This document shows, piece after piece, positions 1-4,672 of a stretch of 5,865 bases of DNA. The DNA comes from a candidate division TA06 bacterium DG_78. GTDB lineage: Bacteria > Hydrothermota > Tepidihabitantia > SM23-42. The stretch lies in NCBI GenBank assembly GCA_001303225.1, contig LJNI01000166.1:1-5865 (forward strand). The letters are read 5' to 3'. Below the pieces are notes generated by a model, which was given only the letters and a program-made list of their open reading frames with translations, ran no database searches and had not been told where the DNA came from. Position numbers and translations under genes: made by a program. Position 1 is the stretch's first letter. Each line of letters starts with the position of its first letter.

Positions 1-8
1 TATGCTCC

Positions 9-45
9 CAATTTTACTCACATCTATGATGTGATTGTAAAATTG
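9..45. repeat. Hairpin near window start
   Basis: CAATTTTAC (9-17) is complementary to GTAAAATTG (37-45), and inside it CACATC (19-24) pairs with GATGTG (28-33) around a 3-nt loop. No gene is visible to its left in the window, so it could be the 3' hairpin of an upstream gene or a member of the palindromes scattered through this window. There is no clear T-run after it. Confidence 0.5.
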
Positions 46-49
46 AGGA

Positions 50-90
50 TCCTGATTCTTGCGCAGTAAGGATCAGGAATCATTTGTTCT
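50..90 (+). terminator. Possible terminator-like hairpin
   Basis: TCCTGAT (50-56) pairs with ATCAGGA (72-78) across a 15-nt loop, followed by a T-rich stretch (80-92). It could end transcription of a gene lying left of the window. The stem is short and the T-run is broken, so support is weak. Confidence 0.25.
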
Positions 91-121
91 TTGAAATCTG
101 TGATTTACTCCGCTCTACAAT
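91..121 (+). promoter_or_regulatory. Weak candidate promoter for the TPR gene
   Basis: TTGAAA (91-96) and TACAAT (116-121) are separated by 19 bp. This would start transcription near 128, about 80 nt before the TPR start codon. The spacing is longer than at the other promoters in the window (16 bp), so this is a tentative call. Confidence 0.3.
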
Positions 122-209
122 ATTGTGGCAGCGGGATACTGAGAATAAATAGGGTATATGTATTTCAGGAAATAGGAATTATGAGGAGAGTTAAAAAGGA
201 GTTGTGGTT

Positions 210-869
210 ATGAAGAGCATAAAACGAGGCACATATAAGGAAGACGAATTTCAGAGTACGATGCGTAAAATCATGAAGTATATCGTACGGCACCGCGAGA
301 CATCAATTTGGATAGGCATCGGTGTTGTTGCTGTCATTGTTGTGGCGATTTATTTCTTCTCGAGCGGTGAAGCACAAAATCCTGAGGCAGATCTTCTACA
401 CACCCAGGCAATGGCATTTATGACAACCGGAAGGATTCAGGAAACCGAGACTGTCTTGTTAGAACTAACACAGAAATTTGCCAATACCCGACCTGGGAAA
501 ATCGGATTCTACTATCTTGGCGTGCTCTACTATAATACTGGAAGGTTCGAAGAAGCTCTCGATGCCTTTGATGCATTTCTTCGTCGACAGAAAAATGATT
601 ATTTACTCACGCCTTCTGCACTGTATGGCGCTGGTTGTACAGCTGAAGGGCTGAAGGATTATGAACTCGCTCGTAAATATTATGAAAGAATCCTCAAGAA
701 TGAGGATTCTCCGTTCTACCAATTAGGAATGCTCGCATATGGAAGGGTGAGTGGTATCATGGGTGATACTGAGACAGCAAAGGAGATTCTGGAAAGCCTT
801 CTTGCACAAAACCCGGTACCAGATATTGCTACTGATGCGCAGTTTTATTTGGGTTATTTCAGCGAATAA
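210..869 (+). CDS. Membrane-anchored tetratricopeptide repeat protein
   Basis: This is a 219-residue protein with a basic, cytoplasmic N-terminus, one hydrophobic helix at about residues 33-50, and a helical C-terminal part that would lie outside the membrane. The soluble part holds about four TPR-like helix pairs. The clearest is residues 97-130 (LGVLYYNTGRFEEALDAF), followed by about 136-168 and 174-206. The layout resembles the YfgM/TPR_21 type of ancillary membrane protein, which binds other proteins and has no enzyme activity. The ATG at 210 is preferred because a GGAG at 198-201 lies 8 nt before it. A GTG at 204 in the same frame is too close to that site. The GH57 gene follows 115 bp downstream on the same strand. 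The binding partner cannot be deduced. Confidence 0.85.
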   Translation: MKSIKRGTYKEDEFQSTMRKIMKYIVRHRETSIWIGIGVVAVIVVAIYFFSSGEAQNPEADLLHTQAMAFMTTGRIQETETVLLELTQKFANTRPGKIGFYYLGVLYYNTGRFEEALDAFDAFLRRQKNDYLLTPSALYGAGCTAEGLKDYELARKYYERILKNEDSPFYQLGMLAYGRVSGIMGDTETAKEILESLLAQNPVPDIATDAQFYLGYFSE

Positions 870-925
870 ATTCGGTCAATAACAGGGATATAGCATTTGA
901 TTCCGATGATTATCAATACTGACAA

Positions 926-968
926 ACATCACTGTAATCTTTCTTTATATCGTTGCAATCGATGCCGA
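926..968. repeat. 21-bp-periodic motif upstream of GH57
   Basis: Two related units, atcactgtaatc (929-940) and atcgttgcaatc (949-960), start about 21 bp apart in the gap before the GH57 gene. The same motif recurs at 4093-4134 and 4269-4300. Just downstream lies an imperfect hairpin, gccgagc/gcgaggc (965-981), overlapping the GH57 ribosome binding site. It may be a dispersed repeat or a pair of protein-binding sites. Confidence 0.4.
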
Positions 969-984
969 GCAATAGCGAGGCAAA

Positions 985-3048
985 ATGAATAATATTTCGG
1001 TCGCGATACTCTGGCATTTTCACCAACCAATTTATTCAAAACCTAATGACACAGTACTACCACTTCCCTGGGTGAGATTGCACTGCATAAAAGATTACCT
1101 CGATATGCTGAAACATGTCCAGAAATTTCCTGACATTCAGGTGACATTCAATTTTACACCATCGCTCCTCTTGCAGATTCACAACTATAAAACCGGGGAG
1201 TGTACGGATCGTCAGTTTCTCTTGTTTAAGAAGAAAGCAGAAGAGCTCATACCAGAGGAGAGGATAGAGATTCTCCGTGATTTTTTCCTCGCCAATTGGA
1301 AGGAGATGATAGAACCGTATCCGCGATATTTTGAACTGCTGCTCAAGAGAGGCAAAAATATTGTTGAAGAAGAATTGATGTCGATCGCTGAGAATTTTAC
1401 TGTCGATGAATTGAGAGACCTCCAAATCTGGGCAAATCTTTCGTGGATAGATCCAATGTTTCGTGATGATATCGGTGACCTCTATAAGAAAGGAAAAAAC
1501 TTCAGTGAGGCTGACAAAGAGAGAATCATTACTCTCGAAAAACAGGTCATCGATGATATCTTTACCGAGTATAAAAAGGCTTTACAACAAGGCCAGATTG
1601 AAATTACGACATCACCGCTCTATCATCCCATTCTTCCATTACTCATAAACACCAGTCTTGCCAAGGTATCGAGACCTAATCTTGTTCTGCCGTTCGAATT
1701 TGCACATCCAGAAGATGCCAAACACCACATAATTGAAGGTATCCAGGTTTTTAAGAAAATTTTTGGTCAAGAACCAACGGGCATGTGGCCGCCTGAAGGT
1801 GCGGTGTGTGAAGAACTCATATCGATTGTCTCTTCGTCAGGTATTGAATGGATCGCGTCAGATGACGAAATTTTAGCGCGGAGTCTTAATACCTCATTCC
1901 GTCGCGATGAACAGGGTGTTCCTAATCATCCAGAACTGCTCTATCAGCCATGGAAGATCGATACTATAAAGGTTCTATTCAGAGACCACATCCTCTCTGA
2001 TCTCATTGGATTTCTGTACCATGATCAGGATCAGACAGAAACAGCGTTAGATTTAATCACGAGGATAAAACATATTGGAAATTCCTTGCCGCCTTTTGGC
2101 AAATTTGTTATTCCCATCATCCTTGATGGTGAGAATGCTTGGGAACATTATAAGAACGATGCAACCGATTTTATCGAGACATTATATGAGAATTTAATAA
2201 AGGAAGAAATACCAACAACAACAATAGGGAAATATCTGAGAGAAACCGAAGTTAAAGATACGCTTCCTTCGCTCTTTCCCGGTTCCTGGATCGGAGCACA
2301 TTTTAATATGTGGATTGGCCAGCCTGAGGACCACCAGGCATGGCAGGTTGTCAAACATTTGAGAGACATGTTGGTTGAGAAGAAAATAGACGACAAAAAA
2401 ATCTGGGATAAATTCTACATGCTCGAAGGAAGTGATTGGTTCTGGTGGTTTGGCAGTTCGCAGGTCTCACATGTCGTTGAGGTTTTCGATGAACTATTCA
2501 GGCAAAATGCGATCTGGATTTATAAAAAAATTGGCGAAGAACCACCACCAGAATTATTTTCGCCAATCAAAAAAATATCCGAAGCACTCACCTATCAATC
2601 TATCGATACCATAACACCAGTCATCGATGGAAAACTCACCCATTTTTATGAGTGGTATAAGGCAGGTCATGCTGATGTGAGGAGAATGGGTGGTACCATG
2701 CACTATTTTGCTGGGATTTTTTCAACTGTCTACTGTGGTTTTGATGACACAAATCTTTATATACGATTCGATGTAGAAAATCATGATGTTTCAAAATATC
2801 AGTATTCAATAAAATTCTATAAACCGAAGGAAGTAGAATTTACGCTCGGCGAGAGTAAAGAAAGTACCTATAAAATTGAGGATATTGGCGAGGTTGCTAT
2901 TCCACTTTCTCTGCTCGGTGTTGATAACCAAGGAATCGTAGAATTTATTGTCAGGGTGTGGCAGGAGAAAATTGAGATTGACCGCACACCTCTCTTGAAA
3001 TTCTCAGTAAAACTCAGTGATGTACGACTCCATAATTGGATAGTTTAG
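985..3048 (+). CDS. Glycoside hydrolase family 57 protein (alpha-amylase/alpha-mannosidase-like)
   Basis: This is a 687-residue protein with no signal peptide, so probably a cytoplasmic retaining glycosidase or glucanotransferase on alpha-glucans. GH57 signatures are present in order: WHFHQP at residues 10-15 (region I), GMWPPEGAV with the expected nucleophile E271, and LDGENAWEHY with the expected acid/base D381. A GSWIGAHFNMWIG stretch follows at 433-445. The GH57 (beta/alpha) barrel fills about residues 1-400, followed by a helical segment. A beta-rich C-terminal domain (about 545-680, from VIDGKLTHFYEW) looks like the DOMON/CBM9-like tail seen in large members of COG1449. Length is normal for that group. 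The ATG has GAGG 4 nt upstream (977-980), and the protein begins right at the conserved first strand. Substrate specificity cannot be read from the motifs: amylase, branching and galactosidase activities all occur in GH57. The reading frame is intact. Confidence 0.93.
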   Translation: MNNISVAILWHFHQPIYSKPNDTVLPLPWVRLHCIKDYLDMLKHVQKFPDIQVTFNFTPSLLLQIHNYKTGECTDRQFLLFKKKAEELIPEERIEILRDFFLANWKEMIEPYPRYFELLLKRGKNIVEEELMSIAENFTVDELRDLQIWANLSWIDPMFRDDIGDLYKKGKNFSEADKERIITLEKQVIDDIFTEYKKALQQGQIEITTSPLYHPILPLLINTSLAKVSRPNLVLPFEFAHPEDAKHHIIEGIQVFKKIFGQEPTGMWPPEGAVCEELISIVSSSGIEWIASDDEILARSLNTSFRRDEQGVPNHPELLYQPWKIDTIKVLFRDHILSDLIGFLYHDQDQTETALDLITRIKHIGNSLPPFGKFVIPIILDGENAWEHYKNDATDFIETLYENLIKEEIPTTTIGKYLRETEVKDTLPSLFPGSWIGAHFNMWIGQPEDHQAWQVVKHLRDMLVEKKIDDKKIWDKFYMLEGSDWFWWFGSSQVSHVVEVFDELFRQNAIWIYKKIGEEPPPELFSPIKKISEALTYQSIDTITPVIDGKLTHFYEWYKAGHADVRRMGGTMHYFAGIFSTVYCGFDDTNLYIRFDVENHDVSKYQYSIKFYKPKEVEFTLGESKESTYKIEDIGEVAIPLSLLGVDNQGIVEFIVRVWQEKIEIDRTPLLKFSVKLSDVRLHNWIV

Positions 3049-3062
3049 CCTGCAGGGCTAAA
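3044..3062 (+). terminator. Hairpin overlapping the GH57 stop codon
   Basis: TTTAGCC (3044-3050) pairs perfectly with GGCTAAA (3056-3062) around the loop tgcag. It starts inside the GH57 stop codon. It could protect or end the mRNA, but no T-run follows, so intrinsic termination is uncertain. It may equally be one of the local palindromes. Confidence 0.35.
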
Positions 3063-3240
3063 TCCTAATTTCTAAATCCCGCCTCGTGTCGAACACTCGG
3101 CGTGAGACAGAAATCCTAAACAAATTCTAAGCATAAAATTTTTAAACCCAAAACAATTGTAATATTTGGTACATTTTTAATTTTGGATTTGTTTAGTCCG
3201 CCATAGTCCTTGGCGGATTAGTACTTTGGATTTAGAGTTT
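3061..3240. repeat. AT-rich imperfect palindromic intergenic element
   Basis: CTAAACAAAT (3116-3125) is the exact inverse of ATTTGTTTAG (3187-3196). Outside these arms, the left side (aatcctaatttctaaatcc, 3061-3079) roughly matches the complement of the right side (ttagtactttggatttagag, 3218-3237). Two short GC-rich inserts interrupt the arms, at 3080-3108 and at 3197-3217. The second is itself a hairpin. Intergenic palindromes of this 'aaatcctaaacaaattc' style are, from memory, common in several environmental candidate phyla. It has no coding capacity. Confidence 0.55.
3197..3217. repeat. GC-rich hairpin inside the palindromic element
   Basis: TCCGCCA (3197-3203) pairs with TGGCGGA (3211-3217) around a 7-nt loop. 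It sits exactly at the end of the right arm of the surrounding palindrome and looks like an insertion in it. Confidence 0.5.
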
Positions 3241-3278
3241 ACTATTGAGTGGCGTATGATTAGAGATGTGTTATAGGA

Positions 3279-3338
3279 CAGGTCGTACCCCTCACGGTAC
3301 CAACACTAAGGTTCAGCGTATTGCGATCGCCGAGTCGG
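3279..3338. repeat. 60-bp direct repeat, copy A
   Basis: It begins caggtcgtacccct and ends with the 18 bp ttgcgatcgccgagtcgg. A second copy lies at 3475-3533 with both ends conserved and a diverged middle of 22 versus 21 bp. The end holds the palindrome GCGATCGC followed by the near-palindrome CCGAGTCGG. It is directly followed by a hairpin (3342-3379). No coding frame runs through it and no family is recognised. Confidence 0.6.
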
Positions 3339-3341
3339 TCC

Positions 3342-3379
3342 CGTAAATTGTCGCAATTTTTAATGAGACTAAATTTACG
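3342..3379. repeat. Hairpin after repeat A
   Basis: CGTAAATT (3342-3349) is the exact inverse of AATTTACG (3372-3379). The right arm, with its flank gactaaatttac, is shared with the hairpin of repeat D (aactaaatttac, 3784-3795), so the A and D hairpins look related. Confidence 0.5.
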
Positions 3380-3388
3380 AGGATGCTT

Positions 3389-3423
3389 GATTTTGCAATC
3401 AGATTATAAATCTGAGCAAAATC
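3389..3423. repeat. 15-bp hairpin with 3-nt loop
   Basis: GATTTTGC (3389-3396) pairs with GCAAAATC (3416-3423), and TCAGATT (3399-3405) with AATCTGA (3409-3415) around the loop ata. The only interruption is a 2-nt bulge (3397-3398). It lies between repeats A and B. Confidence 0.6.
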
Positions 3424-3474
3424 AGTAGGGATTAATGCATAAGAGTGGTAATCACCTTTTCGATGAGAGCACTG

Positions 3475-3533
3475 CAGGTCGTACCCCTTACGGTGTAGGC
3501 ATTTGGGAATAGCATTTGCGATCGCCGAGTCGG
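3475..3533. repeat. 60-bp direct repeat, copy B
   Basis: This is the second copy of repeat A, 196 bp further on. It has the same start (caggtcgtacccc, then ttacggt) and the identical 18-bp end. Like copy A, it is followed at once by a hairpin, here a much larger one (3532-3607). Confidence 0.6.
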
Positions 3534-3607
3534 GGGATTAAAGGCATCCATTAAGAATTTTTTGGTCTTTATATAAAAATTCTTAACGGATATAAGGGGT
3601 GTCCCCC
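3532..3607. repeat. Large nested hairpin after repeat B
   Basis: TTAAGAATTTTT (3551-3562) is the perfect 12-bp inverse of AAAAATTCTTAA (3575-3586). Outside it, ATCC (3546-3549) pairs with GGAT (3588-3591) and GGGGGA (3532-3537) with TCCCCC (3602-3607). Three stacked stems in one 76-bp element suggest a structured RNA or palindromic mobile DNA. Repeat C starts 2 bp later. Confidence 0.65.
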
Positions 3608-3609
3608 TT

Positions 3610-3696
3610 ATGCCGAGAGGGACCCATACATTCCCACGGCTGTGATGTGGTTGAATGTATGCGGGTCCTCGACGGATGGTGAAATTAGCGAGGTTC
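3610..3696. repeat. 87-bp hairpin-bearing repeat, copy C
   Basis: It starts with atgccgagaggg, identical to the reverse complement of the tRNA-Leu 3' end. It then forms a long stem: GGACCC (3620-3625)/GGGTCC (3663-3668), ATACATTC (3626-3633)/GAATGTAT (3653-3660), and CCAC/GTGG inside. The 31-bp tail from 3666 matches copy D at 23 positions, and 7 of its 8 differences are transitions. The hairpin arms differ in sequence from D but pair equally well. Confidence 0.65.
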
Positions 3697-3744
3697 TTTA
3701 GTAATCAGAGTTGATAATGAAGCGATGAGTGTGAGATTATTGAG

Positions 3745-3831
3745 ATGCCGAGAGGGTTCTGAAAATTGTTTCATCTGTGATGAAACTAAATTTACTAGAA
3801 TCCTCGATGGATAGTGGAACTAGAGAAACTC
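3745..3831. repeat. 87-bp hairpin-bearing repeat, copy D
   Basis: It has the same length as copy C and starts 135 bp after it. It carries the same atgccgagaggg head and a related tail (3801-3831). Its own stem is GTTTCATC (3768-3775)/GATGAAAC (3779-3786) with a 3-nt loop, then AAATT/AATTT, then GGGTTCT (3754-3760)/AGAATCC (3797-3803). The tail gGATaGtGGAACTaGaG weakly resembles the D-arm region of tRNA-Leu, with mostly transition differences. Confidence 0.65.
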
Positions 3832-3881
3832 TATTTATTATTCGAAATGGTTAATTAAAAAAAGAGTACGGATTATAAGTA

Positions 3882-3967
3882 TGCCGAGAGGGGGAGTTGA
3901 ACCCCCACATGCTTTGCAGCACTGCGGATTTTGAGTCCGCCGCGTCTCCCAGTTCCGCCATCTCGGC
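3882..3967 (-). tRNA. tRNA-Leu (CAA anticodon)
   Basis: This 86-nt gene folds as a class II tRNA. The acceptor strand GCCGAGA (3967-3961) pairs with TCTCGGC (3889-3883), with discriminator A at 3882. The anticodon stem GCGGA/TCCGC (3940-3936, 3928-3924) holds the loop CTCAAAA, giving anticodon CAA (3933-3931), which reads UUG. The long variable arm (3923-3907) has a TGC/GCA stem, and the T arm is GGGGG-TTCAACT-CCCCC. The D-arm has the usual leucine pattern (TGGCGGAACTGGGAGACGC). CCA is not encoded: the sequence after the discriminator reads TAC. A consensus promoter lies 66 bp upstream. Fragments of both its ends are copied nearby. Confidence 0.97.
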
Positions 3968-3969
3968 GT

Positions 3970-3988
3970 TGCGAAGCGCAGCTTCGCA
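3970..3988. repeat. 8-bp hairpin just upstream of tRNA-Leu
   Basis: TGCGAAGC (3970-3977) pairs perfectly with GCTTCGCA (3981-3988) around a 3-nt loop. It lies in the predicted 5' leader of the tRNA precursor, 2 nt from the mature end, so it could affect processing there. Confidence 0.55.
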
Positions 3989-4011
3989 GCAAATAGCCTA
4001 TGGCTAATTGC
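3989..4011. repeat. Second palindrome in the tRNA-Leu leader
   Basis: GCAA-a-TAGCC (3989-3998) mirrors GGCTA-a-TTGC (4002-4011) around the 3-nt loop tat, with one A-A mismatch. It directly abuts the hairpin at 3970-3988. Confidence 0.5.
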
Positions 4012-4032
4012 TTATGGTTCAACTGCAGGACT

Positions 4033-4060
4033 ATTATATTCAACCACTGAATGATGTCAA
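4033..4060 (-). promoter_or_regulatory. Promoter of tRNA-Leu
   Basis: On the minus strand TTGACA (4060-4055) and TATAAT (4038-4033) are both perfect consensus boxes, 16 bp apart. Transcription would start near 4026, giving a 59-nt leader with two hairpins before the tRNA. Position and strand fit the tRNA gene. Confidence 0.75.
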
Positions 4061-4092
4061 CGTATATGGCTCATAAGGAGAAAATTTTTACT

Positions 4093-4134
4093 TTCATCGC
4101 TGTAATCTATGGCTTCATCACTGTAATCGATGAA
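4093..4134. repeat. Tandem 21-bp repeat (two units)
   Basis: Two 21-bp units run head to tail, ttcatcgctgtaatctatgg and ttcatcactgtaatcgatga, with differences mainly near the ends. On the minus strand the unit reads GATTACAGYGATGAA. It follows (on the minus strand) a perfect TGAATC/GATTCA hairpin with a 3-nt loop (4131-4145). Related pairs occur at 926-968 and 4269-4300. Confidence 0.6.
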
Positions 4135-4150
4135 TCGAAGATTCACCAGT
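4124..4150. repeat. 27-bp direct repeat, copy 1
   Basis: A 27-bp sequence starting taatcgatgaatcg and ending attcaccagt is repeated exactly at 4360-4386. It contains a hairpin (TGAATC gaa GATTCA). Its last 5 bases are also the inner edge of the tRNA-Leu fragment at 4146-4164. Confidence 0.7.
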
Positions 4151-4164
4151 TCCGCCATCTCGGC
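4146..4164 (-). pseudogene. Truncated copy of the tRNA-Leu 5' end
   Basis: ccagttccgccatctcggc (19 bp) is identical to 3949-3967, the first 19 nt of tRNA-Leu on the minus strand. The match stops inside the D-loop, where a hairpin and the 21-bp repeats begin instead of the rest of the tRNA. A good promoter lies upstream on the same strand (4209-4236), as at the intact gene. It looks like a second tRNA-Leu gene broken by rearrangement, and it cannot fold into a tRNA. Confidence 0.6.
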
Positions 4165-4167
4165 ATA

Positions 4168-4201
4168 CCATAGGGCATAGGAAACAGGCCATAGGGAATA
4201 G
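4168..4201. repeat. Short tandem repeat ccatagggNatag
   Basis: ccatagggcatag (4168-4180) and ccatagggaatag (4189-4201) differ at one base and start 21 bp apart. The pair lies between the tRNA-Leu fragment and its predicted promoter. Confidence 0.5.
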
Positions 4202-4208
4202 TAAGAAA

Positions 4209-4236
4209 ATTATATACACAAATTGATGCTAGTCAA
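4209..4236 (-). promoter_or_regulatory. Promoter upstream of the tRNA-Leu fragment
   Basis: On the minus strand TTGACT (4236-4231) and TATAAT (4214-4209) are 16 bp apart, the same layout as the intact tRNA-Leu promoter. Transcription would start near 4202 and run through the 19-nt tRNA fragment and the 21-bp repeats. It may be a leftover tRNA promoter or may drive a small RNA. Confidence 0.55.
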
Positions 4237-4268
4237 CGCGGTTATATTCATAGCAAAAGCACATGTTT

Positions 4269-4314
4269 TCCATCACTGTAATCAATGGTTTAATCGCTGT
4301 CCCGCTCTGCGGGA
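4269..4314. repeat. 21-bp motif pair with adjacent hairpin
   Basis: tccatcactgtaatcaatgg (4269-4288) is followed 21 bp on by ttaatcgctgt (4290-4300), the same period as at 4093-4134. TCCCGC (4300-4305) and GCGGGA (4309-4314) form a perfect 6-bp hairpin with a 3-nt loop. The hairpin-plus-two-units order matches the 4093-4145 locus. Confidence 0.5.
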
Positions 4315-4359
4315 TCCTCGAATTACCTATTATTAAATTGCTGATATGAAAATTCGGGA

Positions 4360-4386
4360 TAATCGATGAATCGAAGATTCACCAGT
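4360..4386. repeat. 27-bp direct repeat, copy 2
   Basis: This is an exact copy of 4124-4150, 236 bp away. Here it is followed by atgctgctac instead of the rest of the tRNA fragment, so the shared block ends at ccagt. Confidence 0.7.
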
Positions 4387-4411
4387 ATGCTGCTACAATA
4401 ACTCCTTTCCA

Positions 4412-4439
4412 TTGACACACATCTTAATGTATATATAAT
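4412..4439 (+). promoter_or_regulatory. Candidate promoter before rpsP remnant and khpA
   Basis: TTGACA (4412-4417) and TATAAT (4434-4439) match consensus with a 16-bp spacer. Transcription would start near 4446, about 220 nt before khpA. The -10 box overlaps the place where the ancestral rpsP start codon should be (about 4427). It therefore either arose after rpsP decayed or is a chance match in AT-rich DNA. Confidence 0.45.
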
Positions 4440-4672
4440 TATAAGTAGACTAATGATGAATTAACTGGAGGAGATAAATCTATTTGTGGCGTTGTAGTAA
4501 CAGATTCGAAAAAGACAAGGGTAGTAATTAGGTAGAAAAAGTGGGTCATTAAGATCCCCGAAGTAAAGAAGTAGAGGTAAACTGGGATCTCATCGAGTAT
4601 TGGCTTTCTCAAGGAGCTTAACCTACCAATACTGTAACTTAACCGATTGCAAAAGAAGGAGGCAAATCATGA
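4427..4672 (+). pseudogene. rpsP: Decayed ribosomal protein S16 gene (rpsP)
   Basis: S16 binds 16S rRNA in the small ribosomal subunit. No open frame exists here, but conceptual translation recovers S16 in pieces. VVVTDSKK (4491-4514) matches the conserved VVxDS region. In another frame VEKVGH (4532-4549), a TAA where Tyr is expected, then DPRSKEV and EVNWDLIEYWLSQGA (4574-4618) match the C-terminal half. Next comes a TAA where Gln is expected (4619-4621), then PTNTV (4622-4636), another TAA at 4640, and IAKEGGKS ending at TGA 4670-4672. Near the N-terminus AGACTAATG (4447-4455) recalls the RLM of MAVxIRLMR. The end overlaps the khpA ATG as ATGA, the usual tight rpsP-khpA coupling. Stops, frameshifts and substitutions at conserved residues mark it as non-functional, so an intact rpsP should exist elsewhere. 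The boundaries are approximate. Confidence 0.8.

Noticed and set aside
1057..1425. Minus-strand open frame opposite the GH57 gene (also 2148-2396)
   Set aside because: Both lie inside the GH57 coding sequence, encode no recognisable protein and have no upstream ribosome binding site. They are shadows of the real gene.
3323..3330. GCGATCGC as the cyanobacterial HIP1 palindrome
   Set aside because: Only two copies occur, both inside the A/B repeat. Nothing else in the window suggests a cyanobacterium.
3240..3880. Group I or group II intron beside tRNA-Leu
   Set aside because: The tRNA is uninterrupted. I could not find a group II domain V or the group I P/Q/R/S core; a 'gactaaa' string alone is not evidence.
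3279..3892. CRISPR array from spaced repeats in the intergenic region
   Set aside because: Repeat copies are few, diverged, unequal in spacing (195, 88, 135, 136 bp) and separated by hairpins and not by uniform unique spacers. No cas gene is present.
4484..4531. Short leader peptide starting TTG after GGAGGAG (4467-4473)
   Set aside because: The GGAGGAG falls within the rpsP remnant where Gly-Arg codons of S16 are expected, and the 15-codon frame overlaps the VVVTDS relic in another frame.
4600..4668. Upstream ATG extension of khpA
   Set aside because: The extra residues have no KhpA similarity, lie over the rpsP C-terminus in the wrong frame, and lack a ribosome binding site. ATG 4669 has a perfect one.
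4427..4672. Stop-codon reassignment as an explanation for in-frame TAA codons in rpsP
   Set aside because: TAA stands where Tyr, Gln and another residue are expected, and frameshifts are also needed. The neighbouring genes read normally and end in ordinary stops, so decay is the simpler explanation.
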